A DNA stretch of 64,000 nucleotides from Microbacterium invictum (GTDB taxonomy: Bacteria; Actinomycetota; Actinomycetes; Actinomycetales; Microbacteriaceae). A program made the position numbers and the translations under genes. The stretch is taken from contig NZ_JACIFH010000001.1 of NCBI RefSeq assembly GCF_014197265.1, positions 3,516,261 through 3,580,260 on the forward strand, given 5' to 3'. Within the stretch, counting starts at the first letter, position 1; each line of letters begins with the position of its first letter. Under the pieces are notes generated by a model. It was given only the letters and a program-made list of their open reading frames with translations, did not search any database and was not told the DNA's origin. Positions 34,473-43,318 of the stretch are shown piece after piece.

Positions 34473-35327
34473 TCAGCCGCTCAGGTCTCCGCCCGACGCG
34501 ACGAGCTGGACAGCGAGGAGGAGGGCCGCGAGCATCACGAGGCGGAAGAGCACTCGGCTGGGTGGTCGCACGACCGCGCGCACCAGGGTCAGCAGCGCGA
34601 CGACGACCACGGCGGCGAAGAAGACCCACGACAGCGGTGTCACTGCAGCGACATCGCCGGACGTCGGCCCGAGGAGCACAGCGACGGCACCGCCGACCAC
34701 CGCCAGTGCGGCCATGACCGCCGAGACGCGTGGCCCCAGCCGGTGCGGCAGACCGCGAATCCCGGTGTGCGCGTCGTCATCCAGGTCGGGCAGCACATTC
34801 GTGAGGTGCACGGCGGCACCCAGCGCGGCCCCTGCGATCCACGCCCACCCGGCGGCGACAGTCGGCTCGGCCGACGACAGCGTCGCCAGTGATGGGAAGA
34901 TGCCGAAACTCACCAGAAAGGGCACGATCGAGAACGCGGTGGCCTTCAGACCCGCGTTGTAGGCCCAGGCGCAGCCCAGCGCGAGGGCGTGCGCCGCCAG
35001 CATCCGCCACCCCAGCGGCAACGACAGGACCAGGGCGAGCGCCAGGGTGACGAACGCCGCAACGGTCGCGGTCCGGTCGCTCACTTCGCCGCGCGCGACC
35101 GGCTTGTCCGTACGCCCGACTGCGCGGTCCCGGGCTGCATCGAACGCGTCGTTCGACAGTCCGACCGACAGCTGACCGCACAGCACCGCGGTGGTGAGCA
35201 GGATCAAGCGCCAGAACTCGAGTCCCACGGCGAGTCCGAGAGCCAGCGCGAGCGCGGTCACCACGAGCGTGGGGCCGGGGTGGGACGATCCCCACAGCGC
35301 TCGCCATGTTCTCGTGGACGGCGCCAT
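34473..35327 (-). CDS. UbiA family prenyltransferase
   Basis: This 284-aa membrane enzyme has about eight or nine hydrophobic segments. The first Asp-rich motif is NDAFDAARDRAVGRTDKP and the second is DLDDDAHTGIRGLPHRLG, both needed for Mg2+-prenyl diphosphate binding. The start at 35327 has GAGGAG upstream. It converges on the monooxygenase with a gap of only 15 bases, so the whole group is likely one prenylated or lipid-tailed aromatic pathway. MenA-type housekeeping function is less likely given the cluster. Confidence 0.9.
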   Translation of the reverse strand: MAPSTRTWRALWGSSHPGPTLVVTALALALGLAVGLEFWRLILLTTAVLCGQLSVGLSNDAFDAARDRAVGRTDKPVARGEVSDRTATVAAFVTLALALVLSLPLGWRMLAAHALALGCAWAYNAGLKATAFSIVPFLVSFGIFPSLATLSSAEPTVAAGWAWIAGAALGAAVHLTNVLPDLDDDAHTGIRGLPHRLGPRVSAVMAALAVVGGAVAVLLGPTSGDVAAVTPLSWVFFAAVVVVALLTLVRAVVRPPSRVLFRLVMLAALLLAVQLVASGGDLSG

Positions 35328-35435
35328 GGACGTTCTCCTCGGTCGGGCGGATCTGCTGCACACGACAGTAGCGCCGGCCTCCACCAGGTCGGGATCTGTC
35401 AGCAGGTGATTCGTCCGCGTCGCGTTCGACCCGCC

Positions 35436-36926
35436 CTACAGCGGCCGGACCCGCAGCCAGACGAACCCGTACGGCGGCAGCGCGATGCCGTCATCGAGAT
35501 CGACGTCGACCCCGTGGACGAGGTCTCGCCCGGCGCGGTCGAAGCCCGACAGGGTGAGCGGATCGATGAGCGCCTGGTGGTCGCCGACATTCGCGAGCAC
35601 CAGGACCACGGCGCCGTCGCCCGGGCGCTGGTAGCCGACCACGGTCGCCGCCGGCACGTGGAACCCGATGAGCTCGTCGCCGGCGAACTCCGGCGTGGCC
35701 TGGCGCACCGCGATCAGCTTCGTGAGACGCCGGAAGATGCGGCCGGCCGCGGTGCCGGCATCCATCCGCTCGGCGTAGCGATCGCGCGGCTTGTTGCCGC
35801 GGTGCACCCAGCTCGCGTCGTGGCGCCGCTCGGGATCATCGGCGTAGGTGGGGTCGTTCAGCTGCGCGACCTCGTCGCCCAGGTACAGCATGGGCACACC
35901 ACCCGTCGACAGGGCGATCGCGTGCGCGAGCACGACGCGATCCTCGCCGCCCGGGTGGCCCGCCTCGACCCCGGCGAGGGATGCCGTCGTGCCGGCCACC
36001 CGGGCACCTGCGGCATCGGGGGAGGGCACGCCGCGAGCGAAGCTGCGCGGTGCCCGGCCGAGGTAGAACTCCGTGAGGAAGCGCCGATGCGCGTCGTCGA
36101 TGCCGAGCCCGGCGTCATCGGCGACCGTCCAGTCCAGGGCATCCTGGTCGCGGACGACGGACACCCGGGCGGCGGTGTCCGGCAGCGGCGGGCGGGTCTC
36201 GACCGCGCGCTGCAGACGGCGCGGATCGCGCGTGGCCAGCGCGTCCCACAGCAGCATCGGCAGGACGTGGTCGTCGGCCAACCGGCATCCACTCGGCCCG
36301 GCGAGCACCACCGCCGGCGCGGCGATCGCGAGCACCGCCGCCAGCACCGCGATCTCGTCCGGATCGCCCGCGACGCGCAGCACCTCCACACCCAGGTTCG
36401 CGAGCGCCAACGCAGCGGCGACAGGTTCGGGGCCGGCCGGCACGTCGAGCGACAGTGAGATGCCCGCCAGCCGCAGATCGGACGCCAGCTCGGCCAGCCG
36501 CGCCATGCTTCCGACGCTCGGATCCACGGTGTGAGGGTCAGCGAGCACGCCCAGGAGGTGCAGCACAGTGACGTCGAGCTCACGGAGATAGCCGAGCTCA
36601 TCGCGCATGCCGGCGAGGTTGCCGGCATACCGGTCGGGGAAGCAGACGGCGCCCAACATGCGCTCGGCGCGCAGCCAGCCCGGGTCGGCCTCACGTCGCC
36701 CGTCGAGCACCTTCAGATCGAGCGAGCGCAGATTCCAGGAGGTGGATGCCGTGGCCGCCGACTGCGCGAGCCGCTCCTGGTCGCCGCTGGTCTGGGCGAT
36801 CGCCGCGTGCAACCCGGGCAGGCCGGCCTCGAGCCGGGCCCGGAATGTCTCGTCGACGTACCCCGCCGCGTCGACGGCGGCCAGGACGGCCGGGCGGTCA
36901 GCGTCGACCGTGGCGAGCATGGTCAT
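35436..36926 (-). CDS. Degenerate amylosucrase-like GH13 protein, catalytic residues missing
   Basis: This 496-aa homologue of amylosucrase (GH13_4; usually about 640 aa) keeps the N-terminal helix region, LGAVCFPDRYAGNLAGMRDELGYLRELDVTVLHLL, and the whole back half (RRFLTEFYLGRAPRSFARG, GTTASLAGVEAG, GGVPMLYLGDEVAQLNDPTYADDPERR, ATPEFAGDELIGFH). Between them it has lost core parts. The nucleophile segment DVLRLDA is LGVEVLRVAGDPDE (181-190), the acid/base strand with Glu is IAAPAVVLAG, the DFVFNHTS strand is cut to LSLDVPAG, and the third site RCHDD reads VRDQDALDW. The frame is intact and codon use is normal, so it is a maintained protein without the expected chemistry, not a pseudogene. 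Confidence 0.85.
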   Translation of the reverse strand: MTMLATVDADRPAVLAAVDAAGYVDETFRARLEAGLPGLHAAIAQTSGDQERLAQSAATASTSWNLRSLDLKVLDGRREADPGWLRAERMLGAVCFPDRYAGNLAGMRDELGYLRELDVTVLHLLGVLADPHTVDPSVGSMARLAELASDLRLAGISLSLDVPAGPEPVAAALALANLGVEVLRVAGDPDEIAVLAAVLAIAAPAVVLAGPSGCRLADDHVLPMLLWDALATRDPRRLQRAVETRPPLPDTAARVSVVRDQDALDWTVADDAGLGIDDAHRRFLTEFYLGRAPRSFARGVPSPDAAGARVAGTTASLAGVEAGHPGGEDRVVLAHAIALSTGGVPMLYLGDEVAQLNDPTYADDPERRHDASWVHRGNKPRDRYAERMDAGTAAGRIFRRLTKLIAVRQATPEFAGDELIGFHVPAATVVGYQRPGDGAVVLVLANVGDHQALIDPLTLSGFDRAGRDLVHGVDVDLDDGIALPPYGFVWLRVRPL

Positions 36927-37009
36927 GGCGATGAGCTCCTCCTGCCTCCACACTAGGGGGAGGCCCCCGTGCGTGCGACGGCCGGCCGAGACGTCGAACG
37001 GAGCACGCC

Positions 37010-37375
37010 ATGAACCTCCTCCAGATCGCGCAGCATGCGGGCGACCTCGACCGCGCCGCCGACTTCTACACCGTGCTGCTCGAGGGTCCGCCGCTTGCCC
37101 GGTTCGATGAGCCCGGCCTGCTGTTCTTCGATCTCGACGGCGTGCGGCTGCTGCTCGACACGGCCGCGCCCTCGGCGCTGGTCTACCTGCGCGTCGACAA
37201 CGTGCACGAAACGCTCGAGCGACTGGGTGGTCTCGTCGAGGTCGTGACGGCGCCGCACGTGATCTTCACCCACGACTCGGACCTGCTCGGCCCGGAGGGT
37301 CACGAGGAATGGCAGGCGTTCATCCGCGACTCGGAGGGCAACACCGTGGCGCTCGTGGCGTTCCAGAAGCCCTGA
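37010..37375 (+). CDS. VOC (glyoxalase/bleomycin-resistance) family protein
   Basis: This 121-aa single-domain VOC protein has the pattern IAQHAGDLDRAADFYTVLLEG, LLFFDLDGVRLLLD, and the C-terminal strand FIRDSEGNTVALVAFQKP. A metal-dependent small-molecule enzyme or binding protein is expected; the substrate is unknown. Divergent from the amylosucrase-like gene. Confidence 0.88.
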   Translation: MNLLQIAQHAGDLDRAADFYTVLLEGPPLARFDEPGLLFFDLDGVRLLLDTAAPSALVYLRVDNVHETLERLGGLVEVVTAPHVIFTHDSDLLGPEGHEEWQAFIRDSEGNTVALVAFQKP

Positions 37376-37427
37376 CCTGTGGCGCCTTGCGGTGAGCGCG
37401 TGTCCGCGGCACGCGCCACGTGAGTTC

Positions 37428-37480
37428 GGTTGGCGCGTGCGCCGGGAACCGCCGTGTCCATTCCGGCCGGCGCGCCAACT
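37428..37480. repeat. 53-bp palindromic intergenic repeat, copy 3
   Basis: It begins GGTTGGCGCG and ends GGCGCGCCAACT with a diverged centre (GGGAACCGCCGTGTCCATTC). Lies in the 221-base gap 37376-37596 with copy 4. Confidence 0.75.
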
Positions 37481-37501
37481 CTGTGATTGACCTGATGGCT
37501 T

Positions 37502-37554
37502 GGTTGGCGCTCGCGCCGGGTATCTGGCATCCATTCCCGGCGGGCGTGCCAACT
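37502..37554. repeat. 53-bp palindromic intergenic repeat, copy 4
   Basis: It begins GGTTGGCGCT and ends GCGTGCCAACT with the core CCGGGTATCTGGCATCCATT, nearly identical to copy 2. Placed 74 bases after copy 3, the same period as the tandem array at 44455-44670. Confidence 0.85.
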
Positions 37555-37596
37555 GACCGCGCCCCGCGTGCGCCCTCTGACCGGAGTACGAGCGGC

Positions 37597-39690
37597 TCAG
37601 TCCCGGGTGAGCACGTTGTCGAAGAAGGCGTGGATCGTCGCGTGCAGTGCCGCCGTGGCCGCGTTGTCGATCGTGCCGGCGTGCCCGCCTTCGACCGGCT
37701 CGAGGTAGTAGACCTCGGCATCCGTCTCCTGCGTCAGGCGCGCGGCCATCTTGCGCGCCTGCACCGGGCCGACGCGGTCATCGCTCGCGGCGGCGTAGAT
37801 GAGCGACGGCGGATACGCCTGCTGCGGGTCGATCAGGTGGTACGGCGAGAACGTGCGGATGAACTCCCAGTCGTCGGGATCGTCGGGGTCGCCGTACTCG
37901 GCGATCCAGCTGGCGCCGGCCGAGAGCCGCGTGTAGCGGCGCATGTCGAGCAGCGGCACGCCGCACACGATCGCGCCGAAATCCTCGGGGTACTGGGTGA
38001 GCATGTTGCCGACGAGCAGTCCGCCGTTGCTGCGCCCATGGCATCCGATCTGCGCGGGCGTCGACACCCCGCGGGCGAAGAGATCGCGCGCGACGGCGGC
38101 GAAGTCCTCGTACGCGCGGTGACGGTGCTCGCGCAGCGCCGCGAGGTGCCAGTCGGGGCCGAACTCGCCACCGCCGCGGATGTTCGCGACGACGAACACG
38201 CGCCCCTTCTCGAGCCACGCCGGGCCGACGAGGTTCTGGTACTCGGGCGTGAGGGCGTGCTCGAACCCGCCGTACCCGCTCATGAGCACCGGCAGTGCGC
38301 CGTCGCGTTCGCGGGGGCCGACTTCGAAGTAAGGGATGCCGGTGCCGTCGGCGCTGGTCGCCCAATGCTGCGTGGCGACGAGGCCGGTGGCGTCGAACGC
38401 CGCGTTGCCGCGCTGCACGACGCGGGGGTCAGGGGCCACGGCGTCGGTGACGAGGAGCGTCGGGGGAGTGAGGAACCCGCGGGCGACGACCCACAGTTCA
38501 TCGTCCTCGTCAGCGTCGGCGGTCACCACGCTCGCCGAGAACAGGTCGTCGGTGCCGAGGGCGAAGGGCAGCGGCGTGGTCTCGGCTTCGGCGCCAGGTT
38601 CGCCGGCGAGCAGCGCGGCCGGGTCGAGGGCGCACAGGCCGGACTGCACGCGGTCGAGCACCGTGAGCACGAGGCGGGTGCGCGTCCAGTTCCAAGTCTC
38701 GAGCACGGCGTGTTCGGTCGGGGCGAAGGCGACACGCAGCGCCGAGCCGTCGCCGGTCGTGAGCGTTTCGAGCGGGCCGACCAGCAGCGTTCCGGCGGGG
38801 TACGCGGTGCCGCCGACCTGCCACGGGGTGGTGGTGCGCACGGCCACCAGTTCACCGTGGATGTCGACGTGGGCGTCCTGCGGTGCCTGGATCTTCACCG
38901 GGTCGGCCGCGGCCGCGGCATCCCACACCCACAGTTCGGAGTGGAAGAAGTCATGGGCGACGACCACCACCGCGGTGTGGCGGTCGCCGGTGTGGTCGAC
39001 GTCCGCGAAGACGCCGACGTCGGCGTGGTCGCCCTCGACGATCGTGGGGGCGTCAGCCAGCGCGGTGCCACGTCGCCACACGCGTGCCGAGATCGGGTAG
39101 CCCGAGTCGGTGATGCCGCCGCCGTCGAGGGCGCTCGCGATCAGGAGCGTGTCGCTGTCCAGCCACGCGACACGATGCTTGTGCGCATCGAGCTCGAACG
39201 GGTGGTCGTCGACGAACGCGACCGCGTCGAGGTCGAACTCGCGCAGCACGACCGCGTCGCCGCCGTCGGGGCTCAGGCGCAGCAGGGCACGGCGGCTGCC
39301 GGCGGGACCGTGGACGGCGCCGCCGAAGCTCCATGCGGTGCCCTCGGCCTGGCCGAGTGCGTCGAGATCGAGCAGCGTCTCCCACTCCGGCTCGCCTGCG
39401 GTGAACGCTTCGCGCGTCGTGCGACGCCAGAGACCGCGCGGATTCTCGGCGTCACGCCACAGGTGGTACATGAGGTCCCCGTGCCGCGACGGGACGATGA
39501 GCCGGTCCGGGTCATCGAGGACGTCGCGTAGCCGCTGCTCGAGGGCGCTGTCGTGGAACGCCGCCTCGGTCTCGGCGGTGCGCGCGGCCGCCCACGCGAG
39601 CGCGTCGGGGGCGTTGATGTCCTCGAGCCAGAGGTGCGGGTCGATGGGTTCGGGTGCGTGCGTGGCGTCTTCGGCGGCGTGGGCGGTCAC
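37597..39690 (-). CDS. Prolyl oligopeptidase family (S9) serine peptidase
   Basis: This 697-aa peptidase has an N-terminal WLEDINAPDALAWAAARTAETE segment and beta-propeller (to about residue 420), then an alpha/beta-hydrolase domain. The catalytic Ser is in CHGRSNGGLLVGNM, the Asp lies in AAASDDRVGPVQARKM and the His in EPVEGGHAG. The sequence MSGYGGFEHALTPEYQNLVGPAWLEKGRVFVVANIRGGGEFG is typical of PreP-like members. No signal peptide, so cytosolic. It cleaves short proline-containing peptides. Monocistronic, divergent from the serine ammonia-lyase with a gap of about 33 bases. Confidence 0.93.
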   Translation of the reverse strand: MTAHAAEDATHAPEPIDPHLWLEDINAPDALAWAAARTAETEAAFHDSALEQRLRDVLDDPDRLIVPSRHGDLMYHLWRDAENPRGLWRRTTREAFTAGEPEWETLLDLDALGQAEGTAWSFGGAVHGPAGSRRALLRLSPDGGDAVVLREFDLDAVAFVDDHPFELDAHKHRVAWLDSDTLLIASALDGGGITDSGYPISARVWRRGTALADAPTIVEGDHADVGVFADVDHTGDRHTAVVVVAHDFFHSELWVWDAAAAADPVKIQAPQDAHVDIHGELVAVRTTTPWQVGGTAYPAGTLLVGPLETLTTGDGSALRVAFAPTEHAVLETWNWTRTRLVLTVLDRVQSGLCALDPAALLAGEPGAEAETTPLPFALGTDDLFSASVVTADADEDDELWVVARGFLTPPTLLVTDAVAPDPRVVQRGNAAFDATGLVATQHWATSADGTGIPYFEVGPRERDGALPVLMSGYGGFEHALTPEYQNLVGPAWLEKGRVFVVANIRGGGEFGPDWHLAALREHRHRAYEDFAAVARDLFARGVSTPAQIGCHGRSNGGLLVGNMLTQYPEDFGAIVCGVPLLDMRRYTRLSAGASWIAEYGDPDDPDDWEFIRTFSPYHLIDPQQAYPPSLIYAAASDDRVGPVQARKMAARLTQETDAEVYYLEPVEGGHAGTIDNAATAALHATIHAFFDNVLTRD

Positions 39691-39723
39691 TCCGACAGCC
39701 TATGGCGCGCGTAGCCTGGACCC

Positions 39724-41220
39724 GTGAGCGCATACGTCTCGGCGTTCGAGCTGTTCTCCATCGGAGTAGGACCCTCGAGCTCCCACACTGTCGGGCCGAT
39801 GCGGGCTGCCCGCGACTTCGCCGCCCGGCTGTCCGCATCGGGCGCGCTGCCCTCCGTGACGCGGGTGGGGTGCGTGCTGTACGGCTCCCTCGGCGCGACC
39901 GGCATCGGTCATGGGACACCGGATGCCGTGGTCGCAGGCCTCCAGGGACACGCACCCGACACGGTGGATCCCGCTGCCGTGCGCGCGGCCTGGACGGACT
40001 GGCCCTCCGGCCGCGACCTGCAGGTGGACGGCACGCACCCGGTACCGTTCGCCAAGACCGACGTCGAGTTCGCGCCGCGCACACGCTTACCCGGTCACCC
40101 GAATGCGATGACGCTGCGCGCGCTCGCCGCCGACGGCGCGGTGATCGCCGAGGATACGTACTACTCCGTCGGCGGCGGGTTCATCCGCCGTGAGGGCGAG
40201 CCGGAGCGGGTGGTCGTGGCGGCGTTCCCGCTCGCGTTCGACTCGGCCGAAGAACTCCTCGCCCTCTGCGACGAGCGCGGCATCTCGATCGCCGAAGCGG
40301 CCCGTCTCAACGAGGAGGCGCTGCGCGGTGAGGCTCAGGTCGCGGCCGGCCTCGACGCGATCTGGGATGCCATGGCCTCGTGCGTCGACGCGGGACTTGC
40401 CACTGCGGGTGAACTCCCCGGCATCCTGCGCGTGAAGCGTCGCGCCGCGATGATCCGCTCCCAACTGGAGGAAGCCGAGGCCGACGGGCATCGCGAGCTG
40501 CCGGGGGAGTGGCTGGGGGCCTTCGCGCTCGCGGTCAACGAGGAGAACGCGTCCGGCGGTCGTGTGGTGACCGCGCCCACCAACGGCGCGGCGGGAATCG
40601 TGCCGGCGGTGGCGATGTACTGGTGGCGGTTCCTCGCCGACTCGGGGCTCGGCGTGGGCAACGCCGTCACGCCGCACGGTGAGCTGGTCGGATCGGCGCT
40701 TCTCGGTTTCGGGGGAGCTGCACCCGAGGTTCGCGGTGAGGTGCTCCGCGACGACGAGGCCGTCATGGAGGCGAACGGGCGCCGTGGCATCCGCCGCTTC
40801 CTATTGACCGCGACTGCACTCGGGTCGCTGTTCAAGGCGAACGCGTCGATCTCTGGAGCCGAGGGTGGATGTCAGGCCGAAGTCGGGTCGGCATGTGCGA
40901 TGGCCGCCGGGGGACTGACCGCGGTGATGGGCGGCACGAACCGGCAGATCGAGAACGCGGCCGAGATCGCGATGGAGCACCACCTCGGCCTCACGTGCGA
41001 CCCCGTGGGCGGGCTCGTCCAGATCCCGTGCATCGAGCGCAACGCGGTGGCCGCGTCGACCGCCGTGACCGCCGCGCGACTCGCGCTGCGCGGCGACGGC
41101 AGTCACTATGTCTCGCTCGATGCCGTCGTCGAGACCATGCGCCAGACGGGCATCGACATGTCGACGAAGTACAAGGAGACCAGCGAGGGCGGCCTCGCCG
41201 TCAACGTCGTCGAGTGCTGA
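39724..41220 (+). CDS. sdaA: L-serine ammonia-lyase (iron-sulfur, single chain)
   Basis: This 498-aa enzyme deaminates L-serine to pyruvate with a [4Fe-4S] cluster. N-terminal beta domain: [27 protein letters not shown] (substrate/allosteric region). Catalytic alpha domain: [64 protein letters not shown]. Cluster-ligand Cys residues are visible in GGCQAE, LTCDPV and IPCIERN. GTG 39724 is the start. Single-gene unit; no SdaC-type transporter adjacent. Confidence 0.95.
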   Translation: MSAYVSAFELFSIGVGPSSSHTVGPMRAARDFAARLSASGALPSVTRVGCVLYGSLGATGIGHGTPDAVVAGLQGHAPDTVDPAAVRAAWTDWPSGRDLQVDGTHPVPFAKTDVEFAPRTRLPGHPNAMTLRALAADGAVIAEDTYYSVGGGFIRREGEPERVVVAAFPLAFDSAEELLALCDERGISIAEAARLNEEALRGEAQVAAGLDAIWDAMASCVDAGLATAGELPGILRVKRRAAMIRSQLEEAEADGHRELPGEWLGAFALAVNEENASGGRVVTAPTNGAAGIVPAVAMYWWRFLADSGLGVGNAVTPHGELVGSALLGFGGAAPEVRGEVLRDDEAVMEANGRRGIRRFLLTATALGSLFKANASISGAEGGCQAEVGSACAMAAGGLTAVMGGTNRQIENAAEIAMEHHLGLTCDPVGGLVQIPCIERNAVAASTAVTAARLALRGDGSHYVSLDAVVETMRQTGIDMSTKYKETSEGGLAVNVVEC

Positions 41221-41272
41221 GCGCTGGGTGCTGGTATTTCAGCGCGGTGCCAAAGGCCCCGCCCGCTCACAA

Positions 41273-41325
41273 CGTTGGCGCGTCGGCGGGATACGCCGAG
41301 GGAGTTTCCGTCCTGAGCGCCAACT
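41273..41325. repeat. 53-bp palindromic intergenic repeat, copy 5
   Basis: It begins CGTTGGCGCG and ends GAGCGCCAACT. The centre is diverged (GGCGGGATACGCCGAGGGAG), but the length between termini is again 53. It lies between the convergent ends of sdaA and the DUF559-like gene. Confidence 0.7.
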
Positions 41326-41375
41326 GGAGTTTCGGCCCGGCGCCGACTGGCCCGAGCCCCACGGCCGCGCGCAGA

Positions 41376-42398
41376 TCAGGTGGCCCGTGACGCGCGCGCA
41401 CCCTGTGGACGCCACCCTCGACGCATCAGGACTGCCCGCACCATATCTGCGGCCTGGGGCCGCCGGCCCCGGATATGTCGCGACGTGCATCGCACCACGT
41501 CCCAGTCGTTCGCCGCGTATGCCGCGTACTTCGCGATGTCGCGATCCCATTGCACCCGTGTCACGCGGTGGTGATCGCCCTCGATCTCGACCGCCGTGCG
41601 GAACTGCGGGTATGCGGCATCGCTGATGCCCACCAGCTTTCCGCCCGCATCGCGGACTTCGAAATCGAGTTCGGGGTCGGGCAGGTCACTGGCCTCGACG
41701 CACAACCGCCACTCCGTTTCCAGCACCGACATGCTCCCGGTGCGGATCACGGGCAGGGCCTCGCGCAATCGTGCGATGCCGTAGCGCCGGCCGGCGTCGG
41801 CGGCGACGCGCAGCTGCGCGATCGTCGCGAGTTGGCGCGTCGGCTGGCGCCGGCCCCGGTCATCGCGCGGTACACGCACGATCGCGTCACCGATGACCAC
41901 GAGTTCAGGCACGCTGAGGTCGCGTCCGAGGAGCGCCCACGTCGATGCCGGGGTGGCCACGCGCAGACCCTCGTGCTCGCGGACGAATGCGCGCCCGAGC
42001 CCCACCTGCACGGAGCGGATGCCAGGCCGTCTCAACGCGCGATGCGGCGAGAACACGCCGACCTCGATGTCCGCGGACGCTGCCGCCTCGGCGTCGAGGA
42101 ATGGCAGCCCGAGGATCGCCAAGGCACTCGTGGCGATGTAGAAGGCGTGCGGCGGCAGCAAGAGGCTGTGAGCGCGAAGCTTCGTCAGGATCGCGGTGCG
42201 CGCAGCCCGGTCGCGCGCGAGCGGGGCATCGGGATCGTCGTCTTCGACCGGGTCCGGCGGCCGAGAGCGCACGCCGCGGAATGGCCGATCGAGATCGTGG
42301 GCGCTCAGCCGTCCGGCGGTGAGGCCGAGGCTGCGGGCATGTGCTGACAGGAAGACGTTCGGCAGGTCGACGGGCAGAGGGCGGGCAGGTCGCGGCAT
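41376..42398 (-). CDS. DUF559/Vsr-like endonuclease-domain protein
   Basis: This 340-aa cytosolic protein has an N-terminal part resembling the winged-helix region of AbiEi-like proteins common in Microbacteriaceae (FYIATSALAILGLPFL, GLRVATPASTWALLGRDLSV). The C-terminal part carries a PD-(D/E)XK-like signature: LDFEVRDAGGKLVGISDAAYPQFRTAVEIEGDHHR, then WDRDIAKYAAYAANDWDVVRCTS. These proteins are frequent and usually solitary in the family; the function is unproven. No restriction, mismatch-repair or antitoxin partner is adjacent. Confidence 0.75.
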   Translation of the reverse strand: MPRPARPLPVDLPNVFLSAHARSLGLTAGRLSAHDLDRPFRGVRSRPPDPVEDDDPDAPLARDRAARTAILTKLRAHSLLLPPHAFYIATSALAILGLPFLDAEAAASADIEVGVFSPHRALRRPGIRSVQVGLGRAFVREHEGLRVATPASTWALLGRDLSVPELVVIGDAIVRVPRDDRGRRQPTRQLATIAQLRVAADAGRRYGIARLREALPVIRTGSMSVLETEWRLCVEASDLPDPELDFEVRDAGGKLVGISDAAYPQFRTAVEIEGDHHRVTRVQWDRDIAKYAAYAANDWDVVRCTSRHIRGRRPQAADMVRAVLMRRGWRPQGARASRAT

Positions 42399-42510
42399 CC
42401 CTCCACCTTCTTCACATCGGATGGCGAGTGGATGCCGCAGCGCCCACTCCGTGGACAGTTCGACGTGGAGCGCGGGTGTGGAGGAGGCGCTGTTCGCCGA
42501 TCGCGAACCG

Positions 42511-42537
42511 TTAGCACTCTGGCATGCCGAGTGCTAA
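42511..42537 (+). promoter_or_regulatory. CIRCE operator (HrcA)
   Basis: TTAGCACTC (42511-42519), a nine-base spacer, then GAGTGCTAA (42529-42537): a perfect match to the CIRCE consensus bound by HrcA. It lies 61 bases upstream of the hsp20 start codon. Confidence 0.97.
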
Positions 42538-42547
42538 TCTGAACCTA

Positions 42548-42568
42548 GTTGAGCCGTGGTGACTCAAC
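42548..42568 (+). promoter_or_regulatory. HAIR-like site (HspR)
   Basis: GTTGAGC-N7-ACTCAAC compares with the HAIR consensus CTTGAGT-N7-ACTCAAG. Spacing is exact and 11 of 14 positions agree. It lies just downstream of CIRCE and 30 bases before the start codon, so hsp20 may be under two repressors. Confidence 0.55.
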
Positions 42569-42598
42569 TTTCAGACCAAGGAGAAACAGGAGAGAACA

Positions 42599-43054
42599 AT
42601 GGCCACCTATGACCCGTTCCGTGACCTCGATCGACTCGCGTCGAGCCTCTTCGACACGCGCCGCGGTCCGCGCCGCATGCCGATGGACCTCTACCGCGAC
42701 GGCGACCACTACGTGCTGTCCGCCGACCTTCCGGGCATCGACCCGGGCTCGGTCGACATCGACGTCGACGGCCAGCTGCTGACGATCCGCGCGGAGCGCA
42801 CTCTGCACTCCGGCGATGATGTCAAGTGGATCACCCGCGAGCGCGAGGCAGCGAGCTTCCTGCGCCAGCTCAACCTCGGCCAGGGCATCGACACCGAGAG
42901 CATCGCCGCCAACTACAGCAACGGCGTGCTCACGGTCACCATCCCGGTGAGCGAGAAGGCCCGGCCGCGCAAGGTGCAGGTCGTCGCCGGCAACGATGCG
43001 CCGACGATCCGGGCGCACGAGTCCAGCGACGCGCCGCAGGTCGTCGAGCAGTAG
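42599..43054 (+). CDS. Hsp20/alpha-crystallin family small heat-shock protein
   Basis: This 151-aa ATP-independent holdase binds unfolding proteins. The alpha-crystallin domain runs from about residue 25 to 120: MPMDLYRDGDHYVLSADLPGIDPGSVDIDVDGQLLTIRAER, FLRQLNLGQGIDTESIAANYSNGVLTVTIP, with the conserved A-x-x-x-N-G-V-L-T-V-T-I-P end. ACD-binding IxI-type motif may be in the tail. It has strong upstream GGAG/AGGAG ribosome-binding sequences. A perfect CIRCE and a HAIR-like site precede it, indicating heat-shock repression by HrcA and possibly HspR. Confidence 0.95.
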   Translation: MATYDPFRDLDRLASSLFDTRRGPRRMPMDLYRDGDHYVLSADLPGIDPGSVDIDVDGQLLTIRAERTLHSGDDVKWITREREAASFLRQLNLGQGIDTESIAANYSNGVLTVTIPVSEKARPRKVQVVAGNDAPTIRAHESSDAPQVVEQ

Positions 43055-43164
43055 GACTCTCGGCGCCGGGTTCCCGCCGCCGCCCAGGTCGTGCACCCCG
43101 GCATCCACACACGACACCGCCCCGCGTCCACTTCGGACCGGGGTGGTGTCGTATGCGCTGACTC

Positions 43165-43217
43165 GGTGGGCGCTGGGGTTGGGAATGGATGCCGGGTATC
43201 CGGCGCAAGCGCCAACT
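43165..43217. repeat. 53-bp palindromic intergenic repeat, copy 6
   Basis: It begins GGTGGGCGCT and ends AAGCGCCAACT. The core reads GAATGGATGCCGGGTATCCG, the opposite orientation to copies 1, 2 and 4. It lies in the 370-base region 43055-43424 between hsp20 and the DUF2804 gene. Confidence 0.75.
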
Positions 43218-43318
43218 CAGACCGCGCACGCCCCGGCGCCGCACAAGCGCTGGCCGCGTCTCCCGGCGGGCATAGAATCGAAGCACCCGAATCGCCACGG
43301 ACAGAAGCAAGGATGCCG

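Noticed and set aside
37376..37596. Short protein gene across the palindromic repeats
   Set aside because: The open frames here run through the palindromes, are in both strands equally, and show no conserved start or ribosome-binding site.
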